19,160 nt of DNA from an uncultured Bacteroidales bacterium (GCA_934725535.1 CAKVBV010000048.1:1-19160); one strand, 5' to 3'. Numbered from the stretch's first letter, positions 1-7,166 are shown. Translations and numbers: made by a program. Notes: generated by a model from the letters alone, not told the origin.

Positions 1-6
1 ACATAA

Positions 7-14
7 TACTTTTG
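7..14 (+). promoter_or_regulatory. Bacteroidota -7 promoter element for the small ORF at 91
   Basis: TACTTTTG matches the TAnnTTTG -7 consensus of Bacteroidota. The -33 element would fall outside the window, so only half of the promoter can be seen. It would leave a leader of about 70 nt before the ATG at 91. Confidence 0.4.
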
Positions 15-90
15 TTTTCAGCGACCTTACTATTATTATTTATTTGTTTTCAACCCTTCTCGGCTGGATATACACAACCGATTTACAGCC

Positions 91-405
91 ATGGCTAAAA
101 TTGAGCCAATGACGCATCTTGATGCGATTCGCGGCAAGTATGCCCGCACCGACAAAGTGTACACCCGTGTACGCACGTTTGACAACCAGATTATCGGCGT
201 TGCCCTCAAGCACCCTGCTACCAACTTGCCGCCTTCCGAAGGGCAGCAGACTGCACAGCAGAAGATGAAGACGGTGCAAGCCAAGGTCTCCACGATTATG
301 GCGGACGCTGCCCAACGCGCAGCCTATCTCCTCAAGTGGAAAAGCCAAACCAAGTGCAAAACGCTCCGTGGTTACATATTCTCCCAAGAATACGCCAAAC
401 CCTGA
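91..405 (+). CDS. Small protein of unknown function, paralogue of the protein at 613-948
   Basis: This 104-residue basic protein has no signal peptide, membrane helix or motif I recognise. It aligns along most of its length with the product of 613-948. Shared points are an early I/L-x-G-K stretch, a Y-x-x-V-R segment near residue 25, a central helical region, and a C-terminal K-S-Q ... T-L-R followed by an aromatic/aliphatic pair (about residues 84-95). That similarity is the main reason to believe it is a real gene. A -7 promoter element lies about 77 nt upstream, and two hairpin repeats follow the stop codon. The protein could be a nucleoid-associated or mobile-element-linked factor, but nothing in the sequence shows that. 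Confidence 0.6.
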   Translation: MAKIEPMTHLDAIRGKYARTDKVYTRVRTFDNQIIGVALKHPATNLPPSEGQQTAQQKMKTVQAKVSTIMADAAQRAAYLLKWKSQTKCKTLRGYIFSQEYAKP

Positions 406-470
406 TTTGAGTAACTGCGTGTAAGTCATTCCCGTACCAAATCCGTGAGGAAAATGCTGTTCCAAAGACG

Positions 471-544
471 TATTGTTTCTTAGCCGGCGATATTATCGCC
501 GTTATATGCAGCATATTGTTTCTTAGCGCGGGATATTATCCCGC
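471..544. repeat. Two tandem hairpin repeats with a shared leader
   Basis: Each unit has the 14-nt leader TATTGTTTCTTAGC (471-484 and 514-527). A perfect 7-bp hairpin with an ATT loop follows directly (485-501 and 528-544). The stems are CGGCGAT/ATCGCCG and GCGGGAT/ATCCCGC, so stem bases differ between copies while pairing is kept. The unit period is 43 bp. A related copy lies at 1058-1089. I do not recognise the family; REP-like elements are one possibility. Confidence 0.75.
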
Positions 545-612
545 TTCCCTACAGATTTGCTCGGCGAATGACTTACATAAACGCAGCAAACAACTTATAT
601 TCATTTTAGAGT

Positions 613-948
613 ATGGCACACGTAACTTATATCGACCCCATTGCCACCCTTAGTGGCAAGATTGTCAAGCGGCATCAAACCACTTATATGGTGCGGCAGG
701 CGGCGACCTCCAACCCTGCTATGTTGGCTAATCCGTGTTTTACCACTGTCTTGCGCAAACGCCGTACTGCCCTCTCGCAGTCCGAACAGGAGTACTGCAC
801 ACGCTTCGGAGCCATCTGTCAGGCGGTCAATGTCCGCCTTCACGATGCTACCAAGATTCCTGCCGACATTGCGGCTTTCAAGTCGCAGCGTCAGTACACG
901 ACTCTCCGCCAGTTCGTCTGGCACCAAGTCGCTGCCGAAATGGAGTAA
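613..948 (+). CDS. Small protein of unknown function, paralogue of the protein at 91-405
   Basis: This 111-residue protein resembles the product of 91-405, most clearly in its C-terminal F-K-S-Q ... T-T-L-R-Q-F-V-W segment (about residues 88-102) and an early L-S-G-K. It has no signal peptide or membrane segment, and I do not recognise a domain. No TAnnTTTG promoter is visible between the upstream hairpin repeats and the ATG, so it may be read through from the gene at 91. A strong intrinsic terminator lies 36 nt after the stop, which supports real transcription on this strand. A longer frame overlapping it (641-1111) runs through that terminator and was not chosen. Confidence 0.65.
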   Translation: MAHVTYIDPIATLSGKIVKRHQTTYMVRQAATSNPAMLANPCFTTVLRKRRTALSQSEQEYCTRFGAICQAVNVRLHDATKIPADIAAFKSQRQYTTLRQFVWHQVAAEME

Positions 949-983
949 CCGAGCATACAGCCTGTTATTCATGCACTTTCATC

Positions 984-1020
984 GAGACCGCCTGACACCC
1001 CGTCAGGCGGTCTCTTTTTT
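984..1020 (+). terminator. Intrinsic terminator after the small-protein pair
   Basis: A perfect 13-bp stem (984-996 with 1002-1014, GAGACCGCCTGAC arm) with a 5-nt loop is followed directly by six T residues. It ends the transcript of the two small paralogues. Confidence 0.92.
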
Positions 1021-1057
1021 ATTGCCCCTCTATTATTGTTTTTTATCGCCTCGCTAT

Positions 1058-1089
1058 TATTGTCTCTTGGCAGGGCGATACCATCGCCC
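1058..1089. repeat. Third, diverged copy of the hairpin repeat
   Basis: The leader TATTGTCTCTTGGC (1058-1071) differs at two positions from the leader at 471 and 514. After one extra base comes a perfect 7-bp hairpin, GGGCGAT/ATCGCCC, with an ACC loop (1073-1089). A partial copy without the hairpin (TATTATTGTTTTTTATCGCC) starts at 1031. Confidence 0.65.
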
Positions 1090-1090
1090 G

Positions 1091-1111
1091 CCCCTAACCC
1101 CTAATCTCTAA
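1091..1111. repeat. Short heptad tandem repeat
   Basis: CCCCTAA occurs twice in tandem, followed by TCTCTAA. It lies between the hairpin repeat and the 3' end of the FISUMP gene. Confidence 0.5.
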
Positions 1112-1135
1112 CCTATGTCTCACCTGCACGCAGTA

Positions 1136-2530
1136 TCATCTCAGGAAGTTGAATATCTGTATTCCTTTTTCTATCACTTCCTTGGCCTTATGATTGCTAT
1201 TGCGGTTAGAATCGTTTTGGCGGTTGGAGTCATTACTATTGTCAGAATCGTTATTGCCGGTCGAATCGTTGGGGGCGGCGGAGACTTTCGGGCGTCCGGG
1301 TGCCTTCAATCTGCTGCCCAACTTCGGTTTGTCGCCACTGAACTCTTTGTCGCCCCACACGGCACGCACGGGCAAGCCAGGAACCACATTGTCGCCCACG
1401 GGGTCCTCGTTGCACTGGTACGTAGAGATTTGGAGCATGGTTACACCGATGTCATCGTTCCTGGTGTAGGAAGTTCCCCAGTTGAATGTGTAGATACTCC
1501 GCACACGCGTGCCATTGGCAGTCTGATAGTATCCCCCTACGCCGCGCCCTTCTATTTTATCCTCTTCCATTGTACCGGAATAGGGTGTGAAGATGGACTT
1601 GCCGTTTCTCAGACTGGTCCACAACGTACCCTTCACGCCGTTCACAATCAGGAACTTGGGGTAGCAGTTCTCGCGGAGTTCCTTCGCCTGCAAGCGTGTG
1701 GGCATACTCCATTCGCCCCCCATGTTCCGGCGTGCCGCATCGAACTCGGGCAGGAGCCTGAAGCCCATGAATGTACTCACCGAGTAGAAGTTATTCTCCT
1801 CGTCAAAGGTTGTGAAGTTGTGTATATTGTTGTAGATATACGACCCGAAACCCGTGAAATTCTCCTTGCTGTATGTCTTCTTGGGTTCTGTTTCGCCGTA
1901 GGCGTAATAGTTGCCGTAGCCTTCGGGCTTCGTTGCGCCCACGTTGCAGGTCGCCCACAGGGTGCCGCTGGGCAGTCCGAGGTCCACATATCCGTAGCCG
2001 GCATGTTCGCCGTCGGCAGGACTGACAGTGGTGTTGGCAAGCAGCGGGTCGCGCTCGCCGGGCAGTTTGACGAGGACCTCGCATATCAGCGGACGCCCCG
2101 ACGAACCGCGGAGAATCTTTGCAGGCTTGCCGTTGACGGTGGCCTTCACCATGCTGTTGTCCACGGTGAAGTTCTTGTCGTTCTTGTAGTTGAACAGCAC
2201 GTCGGTGTAGTTGGTCACATACACGACAAACACATACTCACGTCCTGCCTGAAACTCTTCCTCCACCAGCGGATAGGTGCGGTTGCCCTGTGTGTCGAAC
2301 TCGTAGATTATCACGCTGCCGCCGTCAATCTTTTGTTCGCCAAGCATATCCTCCGAGCCGAACACATCGGTGGTGATGCCGGTAATCTGTGTGCCGTCGA
2401 ATATGGCATCGCCCACATTCGGGATACGCACCGTGATGTCAATCCGCTTAATCCGTTGCTCATTTTGAGCCTGTGCGCCCGGTGCCGCGAAAAGCAACAG
2501 CATGGCAAGCAAGGCAAATGTCTGTTTCAT
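1136..2530 (-). CDS. Secreted FISUMP-domain protein with Asn/Ser-rich tail
   Basis: A predicted 464-residue exported protein. Residues 1-22 are a signal peptide (basic start, Leu/Ala core, cleavage near AQA-Q). Residues 23-175 form a beta-rich N-terminal region I do not recognise. Residues about 179-392 are a Fibrobacter succinogenes major paralogous (FISUMP) domain, recognised by YVDLGLPSGTLWATCNVGA, YYAYGET and GGEWSMPT, ending in GLPVRAVWG. The function of FISUMP domains is not established; they are common in surface proteins of Bacteroidota. Residues about 418-447 are low-complexity Asn/Asp/Ser, probably a linker, before a short hydrophobic C-terminus. The gene is alone on the minus strand, with its own promoter at 2585-2616. 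A long plus-strand frame over the same bases is its shadow. Confidence 0.88.
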   Translation of the reverse strand: MKQTFALLAMLLLFAAPGAQAQNEQRIKRIDITVRIPNVGDAIFDGTQITGITTDVFGSEDMLGEQKIDGGSVIIYEFDTQGNRTYPLVEEEFQAGREYVFVVYVTNYTDVLFNYKNDKNFTVDNSMVKATVNGKPAKILRGSSGRPLICEVLVKLPGERDPLLANTTVSPADGEHAGYGYVDLGLPSGTLWATCNVGATKPEGYGNYYAYGETEPKKTYSKENFTGFGSYIYNNIHNFTTFDEENNFYSVSTFMGFRLLPEFDAARRNMGGEWSMPTRLQAKELRENCYPKFLIVNGVKGTLWTSLRNGKSIFTPYSGTMEEDKIEGRGVGGYYQTANGTRVRSIYTFNWGTSYTRNDDIGVTMLQISTYQCNEDPVGDNVVPGLPVRAVWGDKEFSGDKPKLGSRLKAPGRPKVSAAPNDSTGNNDSDNSNDSNRQNDSNRNSNHKAKEVIEKGIQIFNFLR

Positions 2531-2584
2531 ATAGTTTGTTGTTATAGTTAATCACTTGGGTGTCCGTGAATCGGATTTGTTTTG

Positions 2585-2616
2585 CAAAGATAATACAAAA
2601 TGGGGAGATATGCAAA
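2585..2616 (-). promoter_or_regulatory. Promoter of the FISUMP gene
   Basis: Read on the minus strand this is TTTG (2616-2613), 20 nt, TATCTTTG (2592-2585). It fits the Bacteroidota consensus. Transcription would start near 2578, giving a leader of about 50 nt. Confidence 0.75.
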
Positions 2617-2633
2617 ATCACCTTGGTTTTCTG

Positions 2634-2702
2634 TAGCCAAATTACCGAACAAATCTCAGCCAAACAACCGAACAAAATGCAGCCAAACAACCGAATAATT
2701 TT
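2634..2702. repeat. Three 23-bp tandem repeats between divergent promoters
   Basis: Copies lie at 2634-2656, 2657-2679 and 2680-2702. All share the core AGCCAAA then ACCGAA; copies 2 and 3 are identical over their first 16 bases. The period is close to two helical turns. The block sits upstream of both the minus-strand promoter (2585-2616) and the plus-strand promoter (2721-2752), which suits an operator array. No repeat-binding protein is known to me. Confidence 0.8.
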
Positions 2703-2720
2703 TCAGAAATTACTCATTTA

Positions 2721-2752
2721 CTTGCAGTTGTCGTTTTTTTGTACTACCTTTG
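2721..2752 (+). promoter_or_regulatory. Promoter of the AAA/DUF4143 gene
   Basis: CTTG (2721-2724), 20 nt, TACCTTTG (2745-2752). A leader of about 20 nt follows before the ATG at 2779. Confidence 0.78.
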
Positions 2753-2778
2753 CAGCGCAATAAAATTCATGCAGAATT

Positions 2779-4071
2779 ATGGAGTACAGAAAGCGTATAG
2801 CCGACCAACTTTTATTGGAGTTATTGGACTCGTGTGGCACTGTTCTGGTGGAGGGTTCCAAGTGGTGCGGCAAGACCACCACCGCGGAGCAGGCTGCGGG
2901 CAGTGTCGTCTATATGGCAGACCCAGAGGACGGTCCGCGCAATATACAATTGGCAAAGACCTCGCCCAAATACCTCCTGCAAGGCGATACGCCGCGTTTG
3001 ATTGACGAATGGCAGGTGGTACCGCCATTGTGGGACGCCGTACGCTTTGAGGTGGACCATCGCCGCAGTGTGGGGCAGTTTATCCTCACGGGCTCTGCAG
3101 TGCCCGTACAGCGCGACGAGATTATCCACACGGGTACGGGACGTATCGTGTCTATGGTCATGCGCCCCATGTCGCTCTATGAGTCAGGCGATAGCACGGG
3201 TGAAGTCAGCCTGCAAGACCTCTTTGAGCAGCCCGTACAACTGACTGCCAAAGCCAATCTGACCATTGACAGTCTTGCCTTCGTGCTGTGCCGCGGCGGA
3301 TGGCCCTTCGCGATTGATATGCGTACCCATCGGTCGGCTCTCAAACAGGCTACTATCTACTACCAAGGTGTAGTGGGTTCCGGTACGGGTGAGGGGTCCG
3401 ATGTGTCCCGTGCAGACAATGTTCGCCGTGACCCCGAGCGCGTAAAGCGGCTGATGCGCAGCCTGAGCCGGCATCAGGGTACACAGGCATCGTTGGCTAC
3501 CATTTATCAGGACCTGCAGGGCAACGATGACGGCTCACTCAACGAAGATACCATCGCCTCTTATATCAAGGCGTTGAAGCGCATTTTTGTAGTGGAGGAT
3601 ATGCCTGCTTGGAATCCCAATCTGCGCAGCAAGACGGCTGTGCGCACTTCCGATACCCGCTATTTTGTGGACCCGAGTATTGCGGTAGCCGCATTGGGCA
3701 TTGGTCCGAAAGATTTGATAAACGATTTGGAGACTTTCGGACTGCTCTACGAGACCATGGCAGTACGCGACCTGCGGGTCTATGCAGAGGCTTTGGATGG
3801 TATGGTGTACCACTACCGTGACAAGAACAATCTGGAGTGCGATGCGGTCATTCATTTGCGCAACGGGCACTATGGATTGGTGGAAATCAAGTTGGGGGGC
3901 AGTGATTTGATAGAGCAGGGTGCTACTTCGCTCAAGACATTGGCACGGAAGATTGACACTACCCGTATGCCGGCACCCTCGTTTCTCATGGTGCTGGTGG
4001 GTGTGGGCAACTATGCTTACCGCCGAGAAGACGGTGTTTACGTGGTGCCTGCCGGTTGTTTGCGGAACTGA
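2779..4071 (+). CDS. AAA-family ATPase with DUF4143 C-terminal domain
   Basis: A 430-residue protein of the AAA_14/DUF4143 family, which is widespread and mostly of unknown function in bacteria and archaea. A Walker A motif lies at about residues 26-34 (GSKWCGKTT), a Walker B-like PRLIDEW at 72-78, and a sensor-like FILTGSA at 101-107, followed by the family's MRPMSLYES at 128-136. The C-terminal DUF4143 region (about 210-430) has a conserved D355 with E369-x-K371 (CDAVIHL ... LVEIKLG), as in PD-(D/E)XK-like folds. I infer that the fold is kept; whether it cuts nucleic acid is unknown. The length is normal and the gene appears intact. It stands alone behind its own promoter and a repeat array, so self-regulation or link to a mobile region is possible. 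Confidence 0.9.
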   Translation: MEYRKRIADQLLLELLDSCGTVLVEGSKWCGKTTTAEQAAGSVVYMADPEDGPRNIQLAKTSPKYLLQGDTPRLIDEWQVVPPLWDAVRFEVDHRRSVGQFILTGSAVPVQRDEIIHTGTGRIVSMVMRPMSLYESGDSTGEVSLQDLFEQPVQLTAKANLTIDSLAFVLCRGGWPFAIDMRTHRSALKQATIYYQGVVGSGTGEGSDVSRADNVRRDPERVKRLMRSLSRHQGTQASLATIYQDLQGNDDGSLNEDTIASYIKALKRIFVVEDMPAWNPNLRSKTAVRTSDTRYFVDPSIAVAALGIGPKDLINDLETFGLLYETMAVRDLRVYAEALDGMVYHYRDKNNLECDAVIHLRNGHYGLVEIKLGGSDLIEQGATSLKTLARKIDTTRMPAPSFLMVLVGVGNYAYRREDGVYVVPAGCLRN

Positions 4072-4219
4072 TTTCAATCGGGGGGTATCAAAAGATTCTC
4101 TCGATGTTTACTCGGTAAGGTATCGGGATGTATAGAGGGAAAAATGCGTGAAAAATCGTCGGGGCAACCGCATGGCAACCTGCCTATTGTATTGTAAATA
4201 GTTGTAAATGCACACCGCT

Positions 4220-4263
4220 AACGGGAGGATAAGCGGTGGATAGCGGGAGGATAACGAATGATT
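4220..4263. repeat. 11-bp repeat array A
   Basis: Four consecutive 11-mers: AACGGGAGGAT (4220-4230), AAGCGGTGGAT (4231-4241), AGCGGGAGGAT (4242-4252) and a diverged AACGAATGATT (4253-4263). The consensus is shared with array B at 10601-10666, which also ends in a GATT-terminated unit. Confidence 0.7.
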
Positions 4264-4320
4264 ACAATGTGCAAACACACACAATTGTTAAAATTATATA
4301 CAATATTTACGGCTTAATCG

Positions 4321-4355
4321 TACTATTAACTCGAGAATGACTCGAGTTAATAGTA
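4321..4355. terminator. Perfect 15-bp inverted repeat, possible terminator
   Basis: TACTATTAACTCGAG (4321-4335) is followed by a 5-nt loop (AATGA) and its exact reverse complement (4341-4355). There is no clean T-tract on either strand, so the terminator reading is uncertain. It may end the ATPase transcript, or it may be a palindromic element or protein-binding site. Confidence 0.45.
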
Positions 4356-4399
4356 GTAATAGTTAATAATTAATAGTTAATGCAGGTAATGGTTAATGC
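4347..4399. repeat. TTAAT heptad array
   Basis: TTAATAG, TTAATAA, TTAATAG, TTAATGC and TTAATGC begin at 4347, 4363, 4370, 4377 and 4393. The spacings are 16, 7, 7 and 16 bp. The first unit overlaps the right arm of the 15-bp hairpin. Confidence 0.5.
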
Positions 4400-4461
4400 T
4401 TGTATGGACAATGTTTAACTGAGGAAGTATAGCGGGAGAGTGGGAACGATTGGCATAAGGA

Positions 4462-4493
4462 CTTGCGGGAGTGAGGATGATTTTGTAACTTTG
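4462..4493 (+). promoter_or_regulatory. Promoter of the two-helix membrane protein gene
   Basis: CTTG (4462-4465), 20 nt, TAACTTTG (4486-4493). The leader of about 40 nt contains a short GCGC/GCGC hairpin. Confidence 0.72.
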
Positions 4494-4541
4494 TAGCCTT
4501 GAAGAGTTGCGCGGTGCGCGAATAAACTAATAAGGGAATAT

Positions 4542-5174
4542 ATGATGGATTGCGTGTTTCCAGAAGAAGGTGTCACATTCCGAAAGGTGAGAAGCGTCCG
4601 CTATTGGGTGGGCAATTTGGTTGTGAGTGCCTGTATTGTGTTTTTTGCTTTTGCATTTGTAGCATTTGTATGGAACAAGAAAGCAGAGGGGGATGCCGAG
4701 TTATTGCTACTATTAGGCGGCTTTATAGTATTTGCTCTGCTATTGTTGTGTTTTGGGCTGTATCAACGATTGCGTAAAATCAGGGAGTATATGACTATCA
4801 ACAAGGATGGAATAATATGCTACTATTCAAATGATTACATATTTGTAAAACACGAAACCATACAACTATCGTGGAACGAAATAGTCTCTTGTCAGATAGA
4901 ATCCGCATACGAAGGTCAATCGCATATATGGTTGTTGGAGATTTACCGCCACGGGAAAAAGAGACCTGCATGGTACAGGTCTATTGACATCTCGTATTTC
5001 CGCCCTTTGCGGACAATGACAGAAGCGATGAATTACTATTACCATTGGGCGGTAACGGAAGATAATAGCGTTGATAATCACGACATTATAGAGCCATTTA
5101 CCATAAAAGACTGGCTATGCAAGCCTTTTTCGTTCAAGAGACGAGTTATCGGGTCGGGAGGACAGGATTTGTGA
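4542..5174 (+). CDS. Two-helix membrane protein, possible bacterial PH-like domain
   Basis: A 210-residue protein with two predicted membrane helices, about residues 21-44 and 53-75, separated by a short charged loop. A soluble C-terminal part follows. Residues about 80-150 (MTINKDGI ... LSWNEIVSCQIE) have the beta-strand pattern of small membrane-anchored PH-like domains such as the YcxB/bPH group. That is a resemblance only, and I cannot name a family with certainty. The gene has its own promoter. The promoter of fadD begins inside its last codons, which separates the two transcripts. A second in-frame ATG lies 3 nt downstream of the chosen start. Confidence 0.7.
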   Translation: MMDCVFPEEGVTFRKVRSVRYWVGNLVVSACIVFFAFAFVAFVWNKKAEGDAELLLLLGGFIVFALLLLCFGLYQRLRKIREYMTINKDGIICYYSNDYIFVKHETIQLSWNEIVSCQIESAYEGQSHIWLLEIYRHGKKRPAWYRSIDISYFRPLRTMTEAMNYYYHWAVTEDNSVDNHDIIEPFTIKDWLCKPFSFKRRVIGSGGQDL

Positions 5175-5199
5175 GTTCGGGAATAAATTCGTAACTTTG
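5168..5199 (+). promoter_or_regulatory. Promoter of the fadD operon
   Basis: TTTG (5168-5171), 20 nt, TAACTTTG (5192-5199). The -33 box lies in the last codons of the upstream gene. A leader of about 60 nt follows. Confidence 0.8.
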
Positions 5200-5264
5200 C
5201 CGCGAGAACGTAAACAAGTGCGTGGCAATTGTAAAAACAAATAGAAACTATAAACCCAATAGGT

Positions 5265-7166
5265 ATGAAAGAAAGATTGACAATCATTGACTTTGTGGAG
5301 AAATATACGGCGATGTATGCCGACCATGTGTTTCTGCGCGAGAAGACAGATAATGTGTGGACCGAGACCACTTACGCCCAGACACGCGAGCAGGCACACC
5401 TGATAGGTGCCGGACTGATGGCGCTGGGTATGCAGAAAGGTGAGCGTGCGGCGTTGCTGTCCCAAGGTCGCAACCTGTGGGTGACGGGCGAACTGGGCAT
5501 ATTGTATGCGGGCGGCGTGAATGTGCCGCTGAGCATCAAATTAGCAGAGGCAAGCGATTTGCTGTTCCGTATCCAACACTCTGATGCACAATACATTATG
5601 ACATCCGAGCAGCAACTGCCGAAGATACGCAAGATACTGCCCGAATGTCCCAACGTGAAGTACGTGATTGTGTTCGACAAATTGGACAAGTACGAGGACA
5701 GAGAGATAGGAATAGACCAGGTGATCGCCAAGGGCGAGTCGTTTCTCGCACACCACGGGAAGGACTTTGAGGAGCGATACAAGTCGGTAGGACCGGACGA
5801 TTATGCGAACATCAGTTATACCTCGGGCACGACAGCCGACCCGAAGGGTATCCTGCTGACGCACCGCAACTACACCGCTAATGTGGAGCAGGCACGCTCT
5901 ATCATCGGCGTGGAGCCCGATGATGTGATGCTGATTATATTGCCGCTGGACCACTGCTTCGCGCATGTGGCGGGATTCTATACGATGATGTCGTACTGCG
6001 GCAGCATAGCCACGGTGCCCGTAGGCAAGACCGCTATCGCGACACTGAAGAATATACCGCTGTCTATCAAGGAAGTACGTCCGATGGTGATGCTGTCGGT
6101 GCCCGCGTTGGCGCGTAACTTCCGCAAGAGTATAGAGACGAGTATCAAGCAAAAAGGCGCGATGGTGGAGAAACTCTATAACTTCGCACTCAACAACGCC
6201 ATTAAATATAATAAGGAGTATTGGAACCGCGGCGGCAAGGATTTCTGGCGGAAACCGCTGGTGGACTTGTTCGACAAACTGATATTCAAGGCAGTGCGCG
6301 AAGGCTTCGGCGGACGAATGAAGTTCTTTGTGGGCGGCGGTGCGCTGCTGGACATCGAGTTGCAACGCTACTTCTGCGCAGTGGGTATGCCGATGTTCCA
6401 AGGCTACGGACTGAGTGAGGCGACACCTATTATCTGTGCCAACTCGACGGGACACGCCATCTTCGGTTCGAGCGGACGGATTGTGGCGGACTTGGATGTG
6501 AAGATATGCGACGAAGAGGGTAGGGAAGTGCCCGCAGGACAAAAGGGTGAGATAGTGATTCGCGGCGAGAACGTGATGGCAGGCTACTGGAAGAACCCCG
6601 AATCGACGGCGAAGACGATAGTGGACGGCTGGTTGCACACAGGCGATATGGGCTATGTGCGCAAAGACCACCCGGGGTATCTGTGGGTAGTAGGTCGCTT
6701 TAAGTCGCTGCTAATCAGTTCGGACGGCGAGAAATACAGTCCGGAGGGTTACGAGGACAGTCTGACCGACGGCAGCAAGTATATCGAACAGGTGGTGTTG
6801 CACAACAACCAAGACCCGTACACGATAGTGCTGATAGTGCCGAACAAAGAGGCGTTGCGCGAGTACGTGAAGGGCAAAGGGATGGACCCTGCGTCGCATG
6901 AGGGCAAACGCGCTATGCTGCAGAAGATTCAAGCCGAGGCAGACGAATACAAGAACGGCAAGTTTGCAGGTATGTTCCCCGAGATGTGGCTGCCGAAAGC
7001 CATTGCGGTGCTGCCCGAAGCGTTTACGGAGCAGAACCACATGGTGAACTCGACTATGAAGATAGTGCGCGGGAAAGTGGAGGAATACTACCAAGACCGC
7101 ATTGCGTACGCCTACACGGCAGAAGGCAAGGATTTGTTCAACGAGAAGAATATGGCAGCCGTATAA
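5265..7166 (+). CDS. fadD: Long-chain fatty acid-CoA ligase (AMP-dependent synthetase)
   Basis: A 633-residue ANL-superfamily enzyme that would activate fatty acids with ATP and CoA through an acyl-adenylate. The signature motifs appear in order: the P-loop YTSGTTADPKG at 185-195, QGYGLSEATP at 379-388, GWLHTGDMG at 455-463, the hinge region GRFKSL at 477-482, and a C-terminal lysine in STMKIVRGK (K599), the usual position of the adenylation lysine. Length and organisation suit the long-chain group found in Bacteroidota, but chain-length preference cannot be read from sequence. It is first in an operon with a DUF4837 lipoprotein, with which its stop codon overlaps by one base, then a CoA-transferase. 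That points to acyl-CoA or short-chain acid metabolism. The exact substrate is inferred. Confidence 0.92.
   Translation: MKERLTIIDFVEKYTAMYADHVFLREKTDNVWTETTYAQTREQAHLIGAGLMALGMQKGERAALLSQGRNLWVTGELGILYAGGVNVPLSIKLAEASDLLFRIQHSDAQYIMTSEQQLPKIRKILPECPNVKYVIVFDKLDKYEDREIGIDQVIAKGESFLAHHGKDFEERYKSVGPDDYANISYTSGTTADPKGILLTHRNYTANVEQARSIIGVEPDDVMLIILPLDHCFAHVAGFYTMMSYCGSIATVPVGKTAIATLKNIPLSIKEVRPMVMLSVPALARNFRKSIETSIKQKGAMVEKLYNFALNNAIKYNKEYWNRGGKDFWRKPLVDLFDKLIFKAVREGFGGRMKFFVGGGALLDIELQRYFCAVGMPMFQGYGLSEATPIICANSTGHAIFGSSGRIVADLDVKICDEEGREVPAGQKGEIVIRGENVMAGYWKNPESTAKTIVDGWLHTGDMGYVRKDHPGYLWVVGRFKSLLISSDGEKYSPEGYEDSLTDGSKYIEQVVLHNNQDPYTIVLIVPNKEALREYVKGKGMDPASHEGKRAMLQKIQAEADEYKNGKFAGMFPEMWLPKAIAVLPEAFTEQNHMVNSTMKIVRGKVEEYYQDRIAYAYTAEGKDLFNEKNMAAV

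Larger units (their letters stand above)
4072..4541. other. 470-bp intergenic stretch rich in repeats
   Basis: No ORF here is convincing. From left to right it holds an 11-bp repeat array (4220-4263), a perfect 15-bp inverted repeat (4321-4355), a TTAAT heptad array (4347-4399) and loose GCGGGAG-type copies near 4426-4478. The promoter of the next gene (4462-4493) comes last. Confidence 0.75.

Noticed and set aside
471..544. CRISPR array
   Set aside because: Only two units with a 43-bp period, whose variable part is a palindrome and not a spacer; no cas genes nearby.
641..1111. Alternative 156-codon frame over the second small gene
   Set aside because: It crosses a strong terminator and lacks the similarity to the paralogue at 91-405 that supports the 613-948 frame.
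1115..2551. Long plus-strand open frame of 478 codons
   Set aside because: It lies opposite the FISUMP gene, whose product has a signal peptide and clear domain motifs; the plus frame resembles nothing and is Val/His-rich in the manner of an antisense shadow.
5541..6671. Minus-strand open frame of 376 codons
   Set aside because: Antisense shadow of the fatty acid-CoA ligase; no domain pattern.
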